Below, one piece after another: positions 35,061 to 43,782 of a stretch of DNA of 64,000 bases. How positions within the stretch are numbered: the stretch's first letter is position 1; every line of letters starts with the position of its first letter. The DNA is taken from positions 23,652 to 87,651 of the forward strand of contig NZ_CANMXL010000007.1 in the NCBI RefSeq assembly GCF_947501905.1, written 5' to 3'. This DNA is from an uncultured Winogradskyella sp. GTDB lineage: Bacteria; Bacteroidota; Bacteroidia; Flavobacteriales; Flavobacteriaceae. Under the pieces are notes generated by a model, which was not told where the DNA came from, made no database searches, and saw nothing but the letters and a program-made list of their open reading frames with translations. The position numbers and the translations under genes are program-made.

Positions 35061-36164
35061 ATGCGATTTACTTCTACACTCAAAAAATTAACAGCACCAT
35101 TTATGGCATTAGGAGCAATTTTAATGCTTTTTTCATGCGGTGCATATCAATACGTTGGATATGATAATGATGGAATCTACAGTTCCGATGAAGTTGTTGT
35201 AGAAGTAGATGATGCATCTAATAGTAGAGCAAATTCTGAATACTACACCAATTATTTTGCTGAAACATCTGAAAAATTACAATCTATAGAAGAAGAATCT
35301 GAGATTTTTACAGATATTGACTCCTATAGTAGTGGAGAGGAAGTTAACGAAGAAGTTGTTTTAGAAGGAAATTATGGTGGTTGGGGTCAAGTTAATGATC
35401 AAGTTATTGTAAATTTCTATAATACCGGTTGGAACAATTGGGGTTGGAATGACCCATGGTTATGGAATGGTGGTTTTGGCTGGGGCTGGAACAATTGGGG
35501 CTGGAACAGATGGAATAGATGGGGTGGATTTGGATTTGGTTATGGCTGGGGCTGGAACAATCCGTTTTATTGTCCTCCAGGATTTGGCTGGGGCTGGAAC
35601 AATTTTGGTTATGGCCGCTTTGGTGGTTATTATGGTAATAGTTTTGCATATAATAGAGGAAGACGTGGGGCGGTTTATGGTAGAAGAAATTCTGCATTAA
35701 ATAGTAGGTCTATTGCACAATTAGATAGAAGGACTTTAAGTAGAAGAGGAAACTCTGTTTCTAGAAGAATAGCATCTAATAATGCAAATACAAGAACCGT
35801 TAGAAGAAATGCAGATGGAACAATAGCAAGACCAAGAACTACAACTGGCACTAGACCAAGAAGAACTATAAGTAATCCTCGTATACGTAATGGTAACGGA
35901 ACTACAACTAGACCTTCAAGAGGTACTATTTCAAGACCTAGAGGTACAACAACTAGACCTTCACGTGGCACCACAACAAGACCATCTAGAGGTACAACAA
36001 CTAGACCTTCACGTGGCACTACTACAAGACCATCTAGAGGCACTACTATAAGAAGATCAAGTAGCCCTTCTCGTTCGTCAGGAAGTGTACGTTCGAGTGG
36101 CGGTTCACGTTCATCTGGAGGTTCACGTTCTTCAGGAAGTTCTAGAGGAGGTAGAAGAGGATAA
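35061..36164 (+). CDS. Lipoprotein with Trp/Gly/Asn-rich and Arg-rich repeat regions
   Basis: 367 residues in three zones. A lipoprotein signal ends LMLFSC (C26). An acidic N-terminal part (about 27-105) follows. Next is a segment dominated by Trp, Gly and Asn (about 106-195, WNNWGWN-type repeats with one CPPGFGWGW). The C-terminal half is very basic and Ser/Arg/Thr-rich, with tandem TTTRPSRG octapeptides (about 280-330) and SSGGSR repeats. It should sit in the envelope, with the charge split suggesting self-association or binding to polyanions (inference). I recognise no domain. A FadL-like porin gene follows after 31 bases. Confidence 0.8.
   Translation: MRFTSTLKKLTAPFMALGAILMLFSCGAYQYVGYDNDGIYSSDEVVVEVDDASNSRANSEYYTNYFAETSEKLQSIEEESEIFTDIDSYSSGEEVNEEVVLEGNYGGWGQVNDQVIVNFYNTGWNNWGWNDPWLWNGGFGWGWNNWGWNRWNRWGGFGFGYGWGWNNPFYCPPGFGWGWNNFGYGRFGGYYGNSFAYNRGRRGAVYGRRNSALNSRSIAQLDRRTLSRRGNSVSRRIASNNANTRTVRRNADGTIARPRTTTGTRPRRTISNPRIRNGNGTTTRPSRGTISRPRGTTTRPSRGTTTRPSRGTTTRPSRGTTTRPSRGTTIRRSSSPSRSSGSVRSSGGSRSSGGSRSSGSSRGGRRG
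35895..36060 (+). repeat. Tandem 24-bp coding repeats (TTTRPSRG)
   Basis: Successive 24-base units encode TTTRPSRG. Alternate units share codon choices (CCTTCACGTGGC against CCATCTAGAGG), so the repeat looks to have grown in 48-base steps. Copy number is likely variable between strains. Confidence 0.75.
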
Positions 36165-36195
36165 TTCAAACGATAATTTACTTTAAATATATATT

Positions 36196-37716
36196 ATGAA
36201 AAGAGTACTTATACTATTCATAACAGCTATTTCTATGTCTTTTGTTAACGCTCAGGATATTACAGATGCATTAAGATATGCAAATGATGAAATTGGTGGC
36301 ACTGCCCGTTTTAGAGCCATGGGAGGTGCATTTGGTGCACTAGGTGGAGATATTTCTGCAATAAATATAAACCCAGCAAGCTCGGCAGTTTTTACACAAA
36401 GCAAAGCTTCATTTACTTTAGGGTTATCGGCAAAAAATAATGATGTCAATTATTTTAATACTACCAGGTCTTCAGAAGATAATAGTTTTAATCTTGGACA
36501 AGGTGGCGGTGTTTTTGTATATGCTAGTAATAATCCTAATACAAAATGGAATAAATTTTCTTTAGGAATTGCATATGATAGAACAGGAGATTTTAGTGAT
36601 AGTTGGATAGCAAGTGGTGTAAATTCTAATACTTCTATTGCTGAATATTTTAATGGTTTTGCAAATGGTTTAAGACTGGATGAAATATCTGCTTTACCTG
36701 GAGAAACTATTAATGAAGCTTATGCAGATATCGGTAGCGTATTTGGATTTGGGCATCAACAGGCATTTCTTGGGTTTGAGTCATTTATACTAGAGCCTGA
36801 TGCAGATGTTGATGATAATACTCAATATGATAATAATATTGTTGGTGGCGATTATAATCAACGGTATGCTTTAGCTTCTACTGGATATAACGGTAAAATG
36901 GCTTTTAATTTTGCAGCTCAATATGACGAAAGAATAAATATAGGGGTAAATGTTAATGCACATTTCCTTAATTATGAACGTTCTACGGTATTTGATGAGA
37001 CAAATTCCAATGCTGGCTCTACAGTCACTGCGGTTGGTTTTGATAATACACTTTTAACTACAGGGACTGGTGTTTCATTCCAGATTGGTTCTATTGTAAA
37101 ACTTACAAACGAATTTAGAGTTGGACTAACTTATAATTCTCCTACTTGGTATCGTATTAATGAAGAGACTACTCAATTTCTGCAAACCACTGTAGATGGT
37201 TTTAATAATCCGATAATTATTAGCCCCAATATTATAAACATATACCCAGCGTATAGATTACGTACACCAGGGAAAGTAACTGGGAGTTTGGCATATGTTT
37301 TTGGAGATAAAGGGTTGTTGAGTTTTGATTATTCCCGAAAAGATTTTAGCGATACTGTTTTTAGACCAACAGATGATCCGTTTTTTGCATTTCAGAATAA
37401 TGAAATATCTAACTTACTTGGAGTTTCTAATACATATAGAATTGGAGGTGAGCTTAGGCATAAGCAATTTAGCTTTAGAGGCGGATACAGAATGGAAGAA
37501 AGTCCATATGTGGATGATACTTTTGTTGGAGATTTAACAGCATATTCACTTGGATTAGGTTATAAGTTTGGTGATTTTGCCATAGATATAGCATATAGTC
37601 AAGCAGAAAGAGAGCGTAATGAATTTTTATATTCTAATGCGCCTACATTTAGAGAAACTGCAAACTTAGACACCAAATTTACAGATGTAGTTTTAACACT
37701 TACTTTTGGTATATAA
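36196..37716 (+). CDS. Outer-membrane transport protein, OmpP1/FadL family
   Basis: 506 residues. A signal peptide (1-20, ending VNAQ) precedes DITDALRYANDEIGGTARFRAMGGAFGALGGDISAININPASSAVF, the N-terminal hatch-like block of FadL/OmpP1 proteins in Bacteroidota. The rest is a beta-barrel of alternating strands ending LTLTFGI. FadL relatives import hydrophobic molecules across the outer membrane; many flavobacterial copies are labelled hemin receptor without proof. It follows the Trp/Arg-rich lipoprotein gene by 31 bases with no terminator between, so the two are probably co-expressed. Confidence 0.87.
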   Translation: MKRVLILFITAISMSFVNAQDITDALRYANDEIGGTARFRAMGGAFGALGGDISAININPASSAVFTQSKASFTLGLSAKNNDVNYFNTTRSSEDNSFNLGQGGGVFVYASNNPNTKWNKFSLGIAYDRTGDFSDSWIASGVNSNTSIAEYFNGFANGLRLDEISALPGETINEAYADIGSVFGFGHQQAFLGFESFILEPDADVDDNTQYDNNIVGGDYNQRYALASTGYNGKMAFNFAAQYDERINIGVNVNAHFLNYERSTVFDETNSNAGSTVTAVGFDNTLLTTGTGVSFQIGSIVKLTNEFRVGLTYNSPTWYRINEETTQFLQTTVDGFNNPIIISPNIINIYPAYRLRTPGKVTGSLAYVFGDKGLLSFDYSRKDFSDTVFRPTDDPFFAFQNNEISNLLGVSNTYRIGGELRHKQFSFRGGYRMEESPYVDDTFVGDLTAYSLGLGYKFGDFAIDIAYSQAERERNEFLYSNAPTFRETANLDTKFTDVVLTLTFGI

Positions 37717-37735
37717 AGTATTTTTAAAAATTTAT

Positions 37736-37769
37736 AAAAACTCCTGACAGAAATGTTAGGAGTTTTTTT
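37736..37769 (+). terminator. Terminator after the FadL-like gene
   Basis: AAAAACTCCT (37736-37745) pairs with AGGAGTTTTT around 12 bases, followed by more T. Confidence 0.8.
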
Positions 37770-37823
37770 GTAAGGTTAATTATAAGATTACGACTCGTAA
37801 GAATATCATCAATTTTTTGTATT

Positions 37824-38495
37824 ATGAATTCTTTATGGGTTTTTGAAGATGTTAACCTCTTTGGTTTATTGTGCCCGCATAAATTTAAGGCTTATAAAAG
37901 CGGACATGATTTCGATGCTTATAAGAAGAGCGATTATATCTATTTTGAAGAAGATGCCGCTAATAAAATCTACCTTATAGAAAAAGGAAAAGTGAAGATT
38001 GGCTATTATAATGAAGATGGTGAAGAAGTTGTGAAAGCTATTTTAAGAAAAGGCGAATTATTTGGTGAAAAAGCCATACTTGGAGAGAATATTCGTGATG
38101 AGTTTGCGCAATCTTTGGATAATAATACGTCTATATGCCCAGTAGGTGTTAGTACCATGCATGAACTCATGCGAGATAACCAAACATTTAGTTTCAAAAT
38201 ATATAAATTCATTGGTTTTAAATTTAAGAAGCTTGAGCGTAGACTCCAGCTTTTGTTATTTAAAGATGCAAGAACAAGACTTGTAGAATTTTTGGATGAG
38301 TTGTGTCTAGAATATGGTTATAACTGTGATAGAACAGGAGACCACGTTATCAGACACCCATATACCCAGAAAGATATAGCTTCACTAATTGGTATATCTA
38401 GACCTACTTTAAATACACTTCTAAATGATTTAAAGGAAAATAACATCATTAATTTCAACAGAAAAGAAATAAGAATCCTAAAAAAAATTGCTTAA
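37824..38495 (+). CDS. Crp/Fnr family transcription regulator
   Basis: 223 residues: cyclic-nucleotide-binding-like domain (about 25-140, with IYLIEKGKVKIGYYNEDGEEVVKAILRKGELFGEKAIL), dimer helix, and winged helix at the C-terminus (about 165-223: YTQKDIASLIGISRPTLNTLLNDLKENNIINFNRKEIRIL). The N-terminal cysteine cluster of oxygen-sensing FNR is absent, with a single cysteine near residue 17. The effector is unknown. Its stop codon is part of a 20-bp perfect palindrome, which may be a terminator or an operator for the downstream lipoprotein gene. Confidence 0.9.
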   Translation: MNSLWVFEDVNLFGLLCPHKFKAYKSGHDFDAYKKSDYIYFEEDAANKIYLIEKGKVKIGYYNEDGEEVVKAILRKGELFGEKAILGENIRDEFAQSLDNNTSICPVGVSTMHELMRDNQTFSFKIYKFIGFKFKKLERRLQLLLFKDARTRLVEFLDELCLEYGYNCDRTGDHVIRHPYTQKDIASLIGISRPTLNTLLNDLKENNIINFNRKEIRILKKIA

Positions 38496-38513
38496 TGTTA
38501 GCTAGCTAACATT
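38494..38513. promoter_or_regulatory. 20-bp perfect palindrome at the end of the Crp-type gene
   Basis: AATGTTAGCTAGCTAACATT is fully self-complementary and is followed by TTATCTT. As RNA it makes an eight-pair stem with a CTAG loop. It may be a weak terminator or a dimeric regulator site. Confidence 0.55.
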
Positions 38514-38528
38514 TTATCTTATTGGTGC

Positions 38529-38557
38529 CATATAATTTAGCATCATCAAATTATATG
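38529..38557 (+). promoter_or_regulatory. Inverted repeat in the leader of the RskA-like lipoprotein gene
   Basis: CATATAATTT (38529-38538) and AAATTATATG (38548-38557) are perfect 10-base inverted arms around nine bases, ending 18 bases before the ATG at 38576. As RNA it could affect ribosome access; as DNA it could be an operator. Confidence 0.45.
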
Positions 38558-38575
38558 AACTTAAAAAATAAGACA

Positions 38576-39457
38576 ATGATTAAAAAAATGTTTTTAGGAG
38601 TTTTAGCATTAGGATTAATGCTAACTTCTTGTAGCGACGATGATGATAACGCATCAAATTTAGAAACTTTAACTTTAAATCTAAATGGATTAGAAGCTTT
38701 AGGCTCTGACTTTGTTTATGAAGGTTGGATTATCGTAGATGGACAGCCAGTAACTACGGGTCGTTTTACAAGTGTTAATTTCCCTCAAAACTTTGCTGTA
38801 GATGCCACGCAGCTTTCAAATGCAACCGCTTTTGTATTATCAATTGAACCTCTAGTAGATCCAGACCCAGCTCCAGCGCCAACAAAAGTGCTTAGGGGAG
38901 AGTTTACAGGTAATAGCGCAAATGTAAATACAGACTTAATAGGTGACTTAACTAATGTTTCAGGTACTTTTTTCTTAAGAACACCAACAGATGAAATGAT
39001 GCCAGGAACAGGCAATAACGGTAACGATGAGTATGGTGTGTGGTTTGGAACTCCTGGAATGCCACCAACAGCAAATTTAACTTTACCAGATGTATCTCAG
39101 AATGCAGGTTGGACTTATGAAGGCTGGGTAATTGGAGATTCAGGACCAATTAGTACAGGTACTTTCGATAACTTTGGAGGTCGTGATAATTTTACAGGTT
39201 TTAGTGGTACTGAATTTAATCAAGGTCCACCAGTACCAGGAGAAGATTTCTTTTTAAATGCACCTACGGGAGAAGTATTCCCTTTAGATGTAAGAAATAG
39301 AACGGTAGTGATTTCACTTGAGCCAGTTCCAGATGATTCTCCAGCACCTTTTGCTATAAAACCTCTAGTTGGTGTAGCAGGTACTGCAACGGCACCTTCT
39401 ACTCATGATTTTTCTGCAAATGTTGCTTCTTTACCTACCGGTACAGTAACAAGATAG
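38576..39457 (+). CDS. Lipoprotein with two RskA-like domains
   Basis: 293 residues from ATG at 38576 (MIKKMFLGVLALGLMLTSC, lipobox LTSC). Upstream in-frame codons do not encode a signal. After an aspartate-rich linker come two similar halves. The first has FVYEGWIIVDGQPVTTGRF and later FVLSIEPLVDPDPAPAPTKVLRG. The second has WTYEGWVIGDSGPISTGTF and VVISLEPVPDDSPAPFAIKPLVG. This spacing resembles the extracytoplasmic domain of anti-sigma-K factor RskA (YQLW..G.p...G.F, then SLEP..GS..P). No anti-sigma helices or membrane anchor are present, so it is a stand-alone surface or periplasmic protein. The role is unknown. The Crp-type gene lies upstream. Confidence 0.75.
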   Translation: MIKKMFLGVLALGLMLTSCSDDDDNASNLETLTLNLNGLEALGSDFVYEGWIIVDGQPVTTGRFTSVNFPQNFAVDATQLSNATAFVLSIEPLVDPDPAPAPTKVLRGEFTGNSANVNTDLIGDLTNVSGTFFLRTPTDEMMPGTGNNGNDEYGVWFGTPGMPPTANLTLPDVSQNAGWTYEGWVIGDSGPISTGTFDNFGGRDNFTGFSGTEFNQGPPVPGEDFFLNAPTGEVFPLDVRNRTVVISLEPVPDDSPAPFAIKPLVGVAGTATAPSTHDFSANVASLPTGTVTR

Positions 39458-39480
39458 TTTTATAACAATTAAATGTTATT

Positions 39481-39523
39481 TATAAAGCGTAGTTTCGTCT
39501 AAGAAGCTACGCTTTATATTTTT
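39481..39523 (+). terminator. Terminator after the RskA-like lipoprotein gene
   Basis: TATAAAGCGTAG (39481-39492) pairs perfectly with CTACGCTTTATA (39507-39518), followed by TTTTT. It ends seven bases before the tlpA-like ATG. Confidence 0.8.
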
Positions 39524-39529
39524 AAATAG

Positions 39530-40090
39530 ATGAATAAGACCAAACGAAATAATATTCTCTTTTTAGTTGTAATAGTTTTATTGATTTTGCCACAAACGCG
39601 ACAACCAATACAAGTACTTTTGCATAAAGGTATAGCTTTGGTTAACCCTGTGAGTGTTGAAGAAGAGAATGTTGCCTTAAGCAATTATGATTGGAGGCTA
39701 AAAAAAGAAGAGGGTATAGCTTATAATTTTAATCAATCTAAAGGCAAAATTGTGATTGTGAATTTTTGGGCAACATGGTGTCCGCCTTGTATTGCTGAGA
39801 TGCCAAGTTTGCAAAAGCTATATGATAAATATGGTCAAGAAGTAGATTTTCTGTTTGTTACAAATGATTCAATAGATAAAATTAAAGCTTTTAAAGAAAA
39901 GTACAATTATACATTTCCGGTATATCAAATACAATCAAATCCTACTGAAGAATTGCAAACGTCTTCAATTCCTAGAACTCTAATAATTAACCAAAAAGGA
40001 GAAATTATTATCGATAAATCTGGTGCAGTAGATTGGTATAATGACAGTGTTCAGAATGTACTTGATATACTTATAAAGAACTTTATTTAA
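39530..40090 (+). CDS. TlpA-like thioredoxin-fold thiol-disulfide oxidoreductase
   Basis: 186 residues. One N-terminal membrane anchor (about 8-22) places the thioredoxin domain (about 55-186) in the periplasm. The redox motif is WCPPC (83-87) within VNFWATWCPPCIAEMPSL. The cis-proline region is TSSIPRTLIINQKGEI. Proteins of this type reduce disulfides for cytochrome c maturation or protect secreted proteins; the partner is not shown here. Its 3' end overlaps convergent crtZ by eight bases. Start ATG at 39530. Confidence 0.92.
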   Translation: MNKTKRNNILFLVVIVLLILPQTRQPIQVLLHKGIALVNPVSVEEENVALSNYDWRLKKEEGIAYNFNQSKGKIVIVNFWATWCPPCIAEMPSLQKLYDKYGQEVDFLFVTNDSIDKIKAFKEKYNYTFPVYQIQSNPTEELQTSSIPRTLIINQKGEIIIDKSGAVDWYNDSVQNVLDILIKNFI

Positions 40091-40529
40091 AATATTTAAA
40101 AGGGACTATAAGCATTCCAAAGTTTTCGCCTTTATGTTTCCCTAAATGTTTATGATGTATTTTGTGCGCACGTCTTACGCCACGAGCATATTTATTATCA
40201 ATATTTCTCAACCACTTAAAGCGTTGGTGTATAAAAATATCATGAACAATAAAATACGCTATACCATAAGCCAGTATACCTAAACCTATTGGAAGTGTAA
40301 ACCAGACACCTTCATAGCTCCATAAATAAAAGCATACCATGCTAACCACAGCGTAAAAAATAAAAAAGGCATCATTTCGCTCAAACCAACTATCATGGTC
40401 TTTGTGATGATGGTCTTTATGTAAACTCCATAAAAAACCATGCATGATATATTTATGTGTAAACCATGCATTAAATTCCATTATAAAAAATGTTCCGAAA
40501 AATATGAGTATCCAGAAAAGTATTTGCAT
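40083..40529 (-). CDS. crtZ: Beta-carotene hydroxylase
   Basis: 148 residues of the fatty-acid-hydroxylase superfamily with about four membrane helices. The histidine motifs that bind the diiron centre are HKYIMH (H25, H30), HKDHH (H37-H41), HDIFIH (H96, H101) and HKIHH (H122-H126). It adds 3- and 3'-hydroxyls to beta-carotene, giving zeaxanthin. It is the last gene of the merR-crtI-crtB-crtZ operon, 13 bases after crtB. Confidence 0.94.
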   Translation of the reverse strand: MQILFWILIFFGTFFIMEFNAWFTHKYIMHGFLWSLHKDHHHKDHDSWFERNDAFFIFYAVVSMVCFYLWSYEGVWFTLPIGLGILAYGIAYFIVHDIFIHQRFKWLRNIDNKYARGVRRAHKIHHKHLGKHKGENFGMLIVPFKYFK

Positions 40530-40542
40530 TAGGGAGTAAATT

Positions 40543-41382
40543 TTAAAGTAAGTTTAATTGATATTTTACATAGCTACGAGTTAAAAGCTCTACTTTTTTA
40601 TAGTCAGGAACTCTAATACGGGCAGATTTTATTTCGAGAGCAGGTGTCTTCTTAAGCTTTTCTAATAATTTACTGTAGTATCTGTAAGCCATAAATACAC
40701 CAAAGCGTGCCTCAAGCGGAAGTTTTTTAATACCTATAAGACCTTTCTTAAAATCTTGTTCGATATCATCAATTATTGCTTTTTTTGAAGATTCATCTAA
40801 GTGATTTAAATCTGTATTTGGGAAATATGTACGACTCAAATCTTCAAAATCGGCTTTTAAATCTCTCAGGAAATTTACTTTCTGAAAAGCTGACCCTAAG
40901 CTCATTGCGGAGTCCTTTAGTTGATTATATTTTTCATCGTTTCCTTTGACAAATACCTTTAGACACATAAGGCCTACTACATCTGCAGAGCCGTATATAT
41001 ACTGTTTGTATTCTTCATCAGTAAGGTAATCTTGCTTATATAAATCTTGATGCATACTTTTCATAAAAGCATCTACCATATGCTTTTCAATATTATACTT
41101 ATGGTAAGTTTCTTGAAATGAATTTAGAATTGGGTTGAGGCTAATTTGCATTTCTAGTGCATCTTCTAAATCCTTAGAAAATTTATCAAACAATACTTTT
41201 TTATCATAATCATGAAACGTATCTACAATTTCATCTGCAAACCTTACAAATCCATAGATGTTATAAATATCTTGTCTAATACTTTCTGAAAGCATTTTTG
41301 TGGCCATAGAAAAAGAAGTGCTGTAAGACGTTGTAACTAGCTTACTACATTCTCTTGATACCTTGTCGAAGATTGATTTCAT
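40543..41382 (-). CDS. crtB: Phytoene synthase
   Basis: 279 residues. It condenses two geranylgeranyl-PP to phytoene. The aspartate-rich motifs that bind magnesium-diphosphate are RFADEIVDTF (about 47-56) and NFLRDLKADFEDLSRTYFP, and FQKVNFLRD is the conserved squalene/phytoene synthase signature. It follows crtI by 12 bases and precedes crtZ by 13, all in one operon. ATG at 41382. Confidence 0.95.
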   Translation of the reverse strand: MKSIFDKVSRECSKLVTTSYSTSFSMATKMLSESIRQDIYNIYGFVRFADEIVDTFHDYDKKVLFDKFSKDLEDALEMQISLNPILNSFQETYHKYNIEKHMVDAFMKSMHQDLYKQDYLTDEEYKQYIYGSADVVGLMCLKVFVKGNDEKYNQLKDSAMSLGSAFQKVNFLRDLKADFEDLSRTYFPNTDLNHLDESSKKAIIDDIEQDFKKGLIGIKKLPLEARFGVFMAYRYYSKLLEKLKKTPALEIKSARIRVPDYKKVELLTRSYVKYQLNLL

Positions 41383-41394
41383 GGCGTTGAGTTT

Positions 41395-42855
41395 TTAATT
41401 TGATTGATGCTTTTTTATTAAATCTGCTGCCAGTTTCCCTGATATTAATGATGGTGGTACACCAGGCCCAGGTACAGTTAACTGTCCAGTAAAATAAAGA
41501 TTTTTCACTTTTTTACTTTTCAGGTTAGGTCTAAGAAATGCTGTTTGCATAAGCGTATTTGCCATGCCATAAGCATTTCCTTTATATGAATTGTATTCTT
41601 TTTTAAAGTCTTTAACACAAAAAGACTCTTTAAAGATAATATTATCTACAACTTTTTGTGCAGTTTTTCTTTCGAATCTTTCTATAATAATATCAAAATA
41701 TTGTTGTCTAAGTTGCTCAGTATCTTCCAAGTTTGGAGCAATTGGTATTAGAAAAAAACCAGTTTCACAGTTTTTTGGAGCCATACGTGTATCCGTAATA
41801 GATGGAAAATTAACATAAAACAATGGTTCTTCAGGCCATTTTGGATTATCGTAAATATCTTCGGCGTGAGCTTCAAAATCTGTATCAAAAAATAGATTGT
41901 GATGCTCTACGTTATTTAGTTTTTTGTCAAAACCTACATAAAACAATAATGATGATGGTGCAAAAGTTTTCTTTTCCCAATAAGCTTCGCTATACTGTCT
42001 AAATTGAGGTTTTAGAAGTGTTTCAGAATGACAATAATCTGCACCGCTAAGAACGTAGTCTGACTTTATCGTTTTACCATTAACAACTATACCAGTGGTT
42101 TTTCCTTCTAATACATTTATTTCATTAACTGCAGAATTGGTATGTATAGTTACTCCTAAGCTTTCTGCTAAATCTCCCATAGCTTTTATAACCTCATACA
42201 TTCCACCTTTAGGATGCCAAGTGCCAAGACCAAAGTCTGCAAAATTCATAAAGCTATAAAACGAAGGTGTTTTACTTGGTTTAGCACCAAGAAATAAAAC
42301 AGGGAACTCTAGTGTTGATATTAACTTTGGATTTTTAAAGTTTTTTCGAACTTGACTGCTTATTGTTTTAAAAAACTGATCTATTCTAGTAATAGTGTCT
42401 TTTGTAACTAACTCTAGGGGAGAAAGACCAGGTTTTAAAACAATCTTATTTATTGCAATATCATAGTTTTCTTGTGCTTGAGATATAAATTTTCTCAAAG
42501 GTTTAGAACTACCAGATTCTATGCGCTCAAACTCATCACAGATTTTATCCATAGTATCACCTATAGTTATTTCATCATCAGAAAAGAAGATTTTATAGGC
42601 TGGACTTAGTTTATCCAATTCATAATAATCTTTAGTAGATTTGCCAAAATCATTAAAAAATTTCTCAAAGATATCTGGCATCCAATACCAACTAGGACCA
42701 ATATCAAAAGTAAAACCTTCCTTTTTTATTTGCCTTGCACGACCACCAATGCTATTGTTTTTTTCAAATACAGATACCTCATAGCCATCTTTTGCAAGAT
42801 AACAAGCTGCTGAAAGCGAAGAAAAACCCGAGCCTATAATGGATACTTTTGTCAT
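41395..42855 (-). CDS. crtI: Phytoene desaturase
   Basis: 486 residues. An FAD-dependent desaturase converting phytoene to lycopene in four steps. The dinucleotide fold is at the N-terminus (VSIIGSGFSSLSAACYLAKDGYEVSVFEKN, then IGGRARQ). The C-terminal CrtI signature is NLYFTGQLTVPGPGVPPSLISGKLAADLI. It lies three bases after the merR-type gene, so they are translationally close, and 12 bases before crtB. Together with crtY elsewhere, it would feed beta-carotene production. Confidence 0.95.
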   Translation of the reverse strand: MTKVSIIGSGFSSLSAACYLAKDGYEVSVFEKNNSIGGRARQIKKEGFTFDIGPSWYWMPDIFEKFFNDFGKSTKDYYELDKLSPAYKIFFSDDEITIGDTMDKICDEFERIESGSSKPLRKFISQAQENYDIAINKIVLKPGLSPLELVTKDTITRIDQFFKTISSQVRKNFKNPKLISTLEFPVLFLGAKPSKTPSFYSFMNFADFGLGTWHPKGGMYEVIKAMGDLAESLGVTIHTNSAVNEINVLEGKTTGIVVNGKTIKSDYVLSGADYCHSETLLKPQFRQYSEAYWEKKTFAPSSLLFYVGFDKKLNNVEHHNLFFDTDFEAHAEDIYDNPKWPEEPLFYVNFPSITDTRMAPKNCETGFFLIPIAPNLEDTEQLRQQYFDIIIERFERKTAQKVVDNIIFKESFCVKDFKKEYNSYKGNAYGMANTLMQTAFLRPNLKSKKVKNLYFTGQLTVPGPGVPPSLISGKLAADLIKKHQSN

Positions 42856-42858
42856 ACC

Positions 42859-43761
42859 TTAGTTTAGTTGCGTAACGACTTCTTTTATAGACTTAAAAGA
42901 CTTGACTTTTTTTGGCAAGTTATCTAGGTCTAAATAGTTTAGCATTTGTCCTAAAACCCAAAACTCTGCATCAGAATTTTGTAGAATAAGCTTGTCAAAG
43001 TCTTTAATGTAATTCTCTATATCATTCTTTAGGGGTTTAATTGTAAAGTAGGATAAGAAAATTAAATTATCATAATAGCCTAAAATATCACTAAGACTGT
43101 CTAGAGGTACACTTTGACCTAAAAATATGGCATGATAATTACGAGATACTATTTGATAGTTTAAAAACATTAAACCTAGCTCGTGAATCTCATTATCTGG
43201 TAAAAAAAGGACAAATGTCTTTTTAGATGTTGGTTTCGCATCTGCTTGAATAAACTCCGTATTTATTAGTATTTTTTGACGGATGAGCGTTGTTAAAAAG
43301 TGCTCATGCGCAGGTGTTATTGTATCTGTTTGCCATAACAATCCAATCTCTGTTAATAGTGGAATAAAGACATCATAAAAAACATCTTCAAAAGATTTGT
43401 CTTTAAGTAGCGACTCGTAAGTATTGTAAAACAATGCTTGGTCAAAATTTAACATTGATAGCTTGAAAGAATTTATTGCATGACTCTCAAGATTAGTTTG
43501 TGATGCAATATCTCTGACCAAACCTGGTATTTCACTTGCTTTTAGGGTTGCAATCTTAGATATTTTATAACCATTATTATTGAGGTAACTTACATTTAGC
43601 AGTTTTTGAAAACTTGCTAAATCATAGTATCTAATATTAGTGTCTGTTCTTTTTGGAGAAAGTAAATTATAACGTTTCTCCCATATTCTAATAGTGTGAG
43701 CCTTGATACCAGTAAGATTTTCTAAATCCTTTATACTAAACTTATTCTTTAAATTGTTCAT
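42859..43761 (-). CDS. MerR regulator with B12-binding domain, CarH/LitR-like
   Basis: 300 residues in three domains. A MerR helix-turn-helix is at 7-75 (FSIKDLENLTGIKAHTIRIWEKRY). A four-helix module (about 95-172) contains W143-x9-E153-H154, the CarH pattern that caps adenosylcobalamin. A cobalamin-binding Rossmann domain (about 180-300) has EIHELG (191-196), fitting the ExHxxG motif with H193 as lower ligand. The residue after W143 is glutamine, whereas Thermus CarH has H132, which binds cobalt after light. It heads the crt operon and likely represses it in the dark (inference). Confidence 0.88.
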   Translation of the reverse strand: MNNLKNKFSIKDLENLTGIKAHTIRIWEKRYNLLSPKRTDTNIRYYDLASFQKLLNVSYLNNNGYKISKIATLKASEIPGLVRDIASQTNLESHAINSFKLSMLNFDQALFYNTYESLLKDKSFEDVFYDVFIPLLTEIGLLWQTDTITPAHEHFLTTLIRQKILINTEFIQADAKPTSKKTFVLFLPDNEIHELGLMFLNYQIVSRNYHAIFLGQSVPLDSLSDILGYYDNLIFLSYFTIKPLKNDIENYIKDFDKLILQNSDAEFWVLGQMLNYLDLDNLPKKVKSFKSIKEVVTQLN

Positions 43762-43762
43762 T

Positions 43763-43776
43763 GATTATGTATAATC
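43763..43776. promoter_or_regulatory. Palindrome next to the merR start codon
   Basis: GATTAT-GT-ATAATC, an inverted repeat only two bases upstream of the regulator's ATG. ATGTAT occurs here and again at 43812-43817, each followed by a TTAACAAAAA-like run. Possible operator for the CarH-like protein. Confidence 0.4.
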
Positions 43777-43782
43777 GTTAAA

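Noticed and set aside
35404..35700. Open frames on both strands across the Trp/Gly-rich region
   Set aside because: Low-complexity repeats leave other frames open; the sense lipoprotein frame has the lipobox and promoter.
35895..36060. CRISPR array
   Set aside because: The repeats are in-frame coding units with no spacers.
35675..36169. Open reading frame of 164 codons antisense to the Arg-rich repeat region
   Set aside because: The repeated 24-bp units lack stops in this frame; the resulting Pro/Leu/Val-rich repeat is a mirror of the sense repeat.
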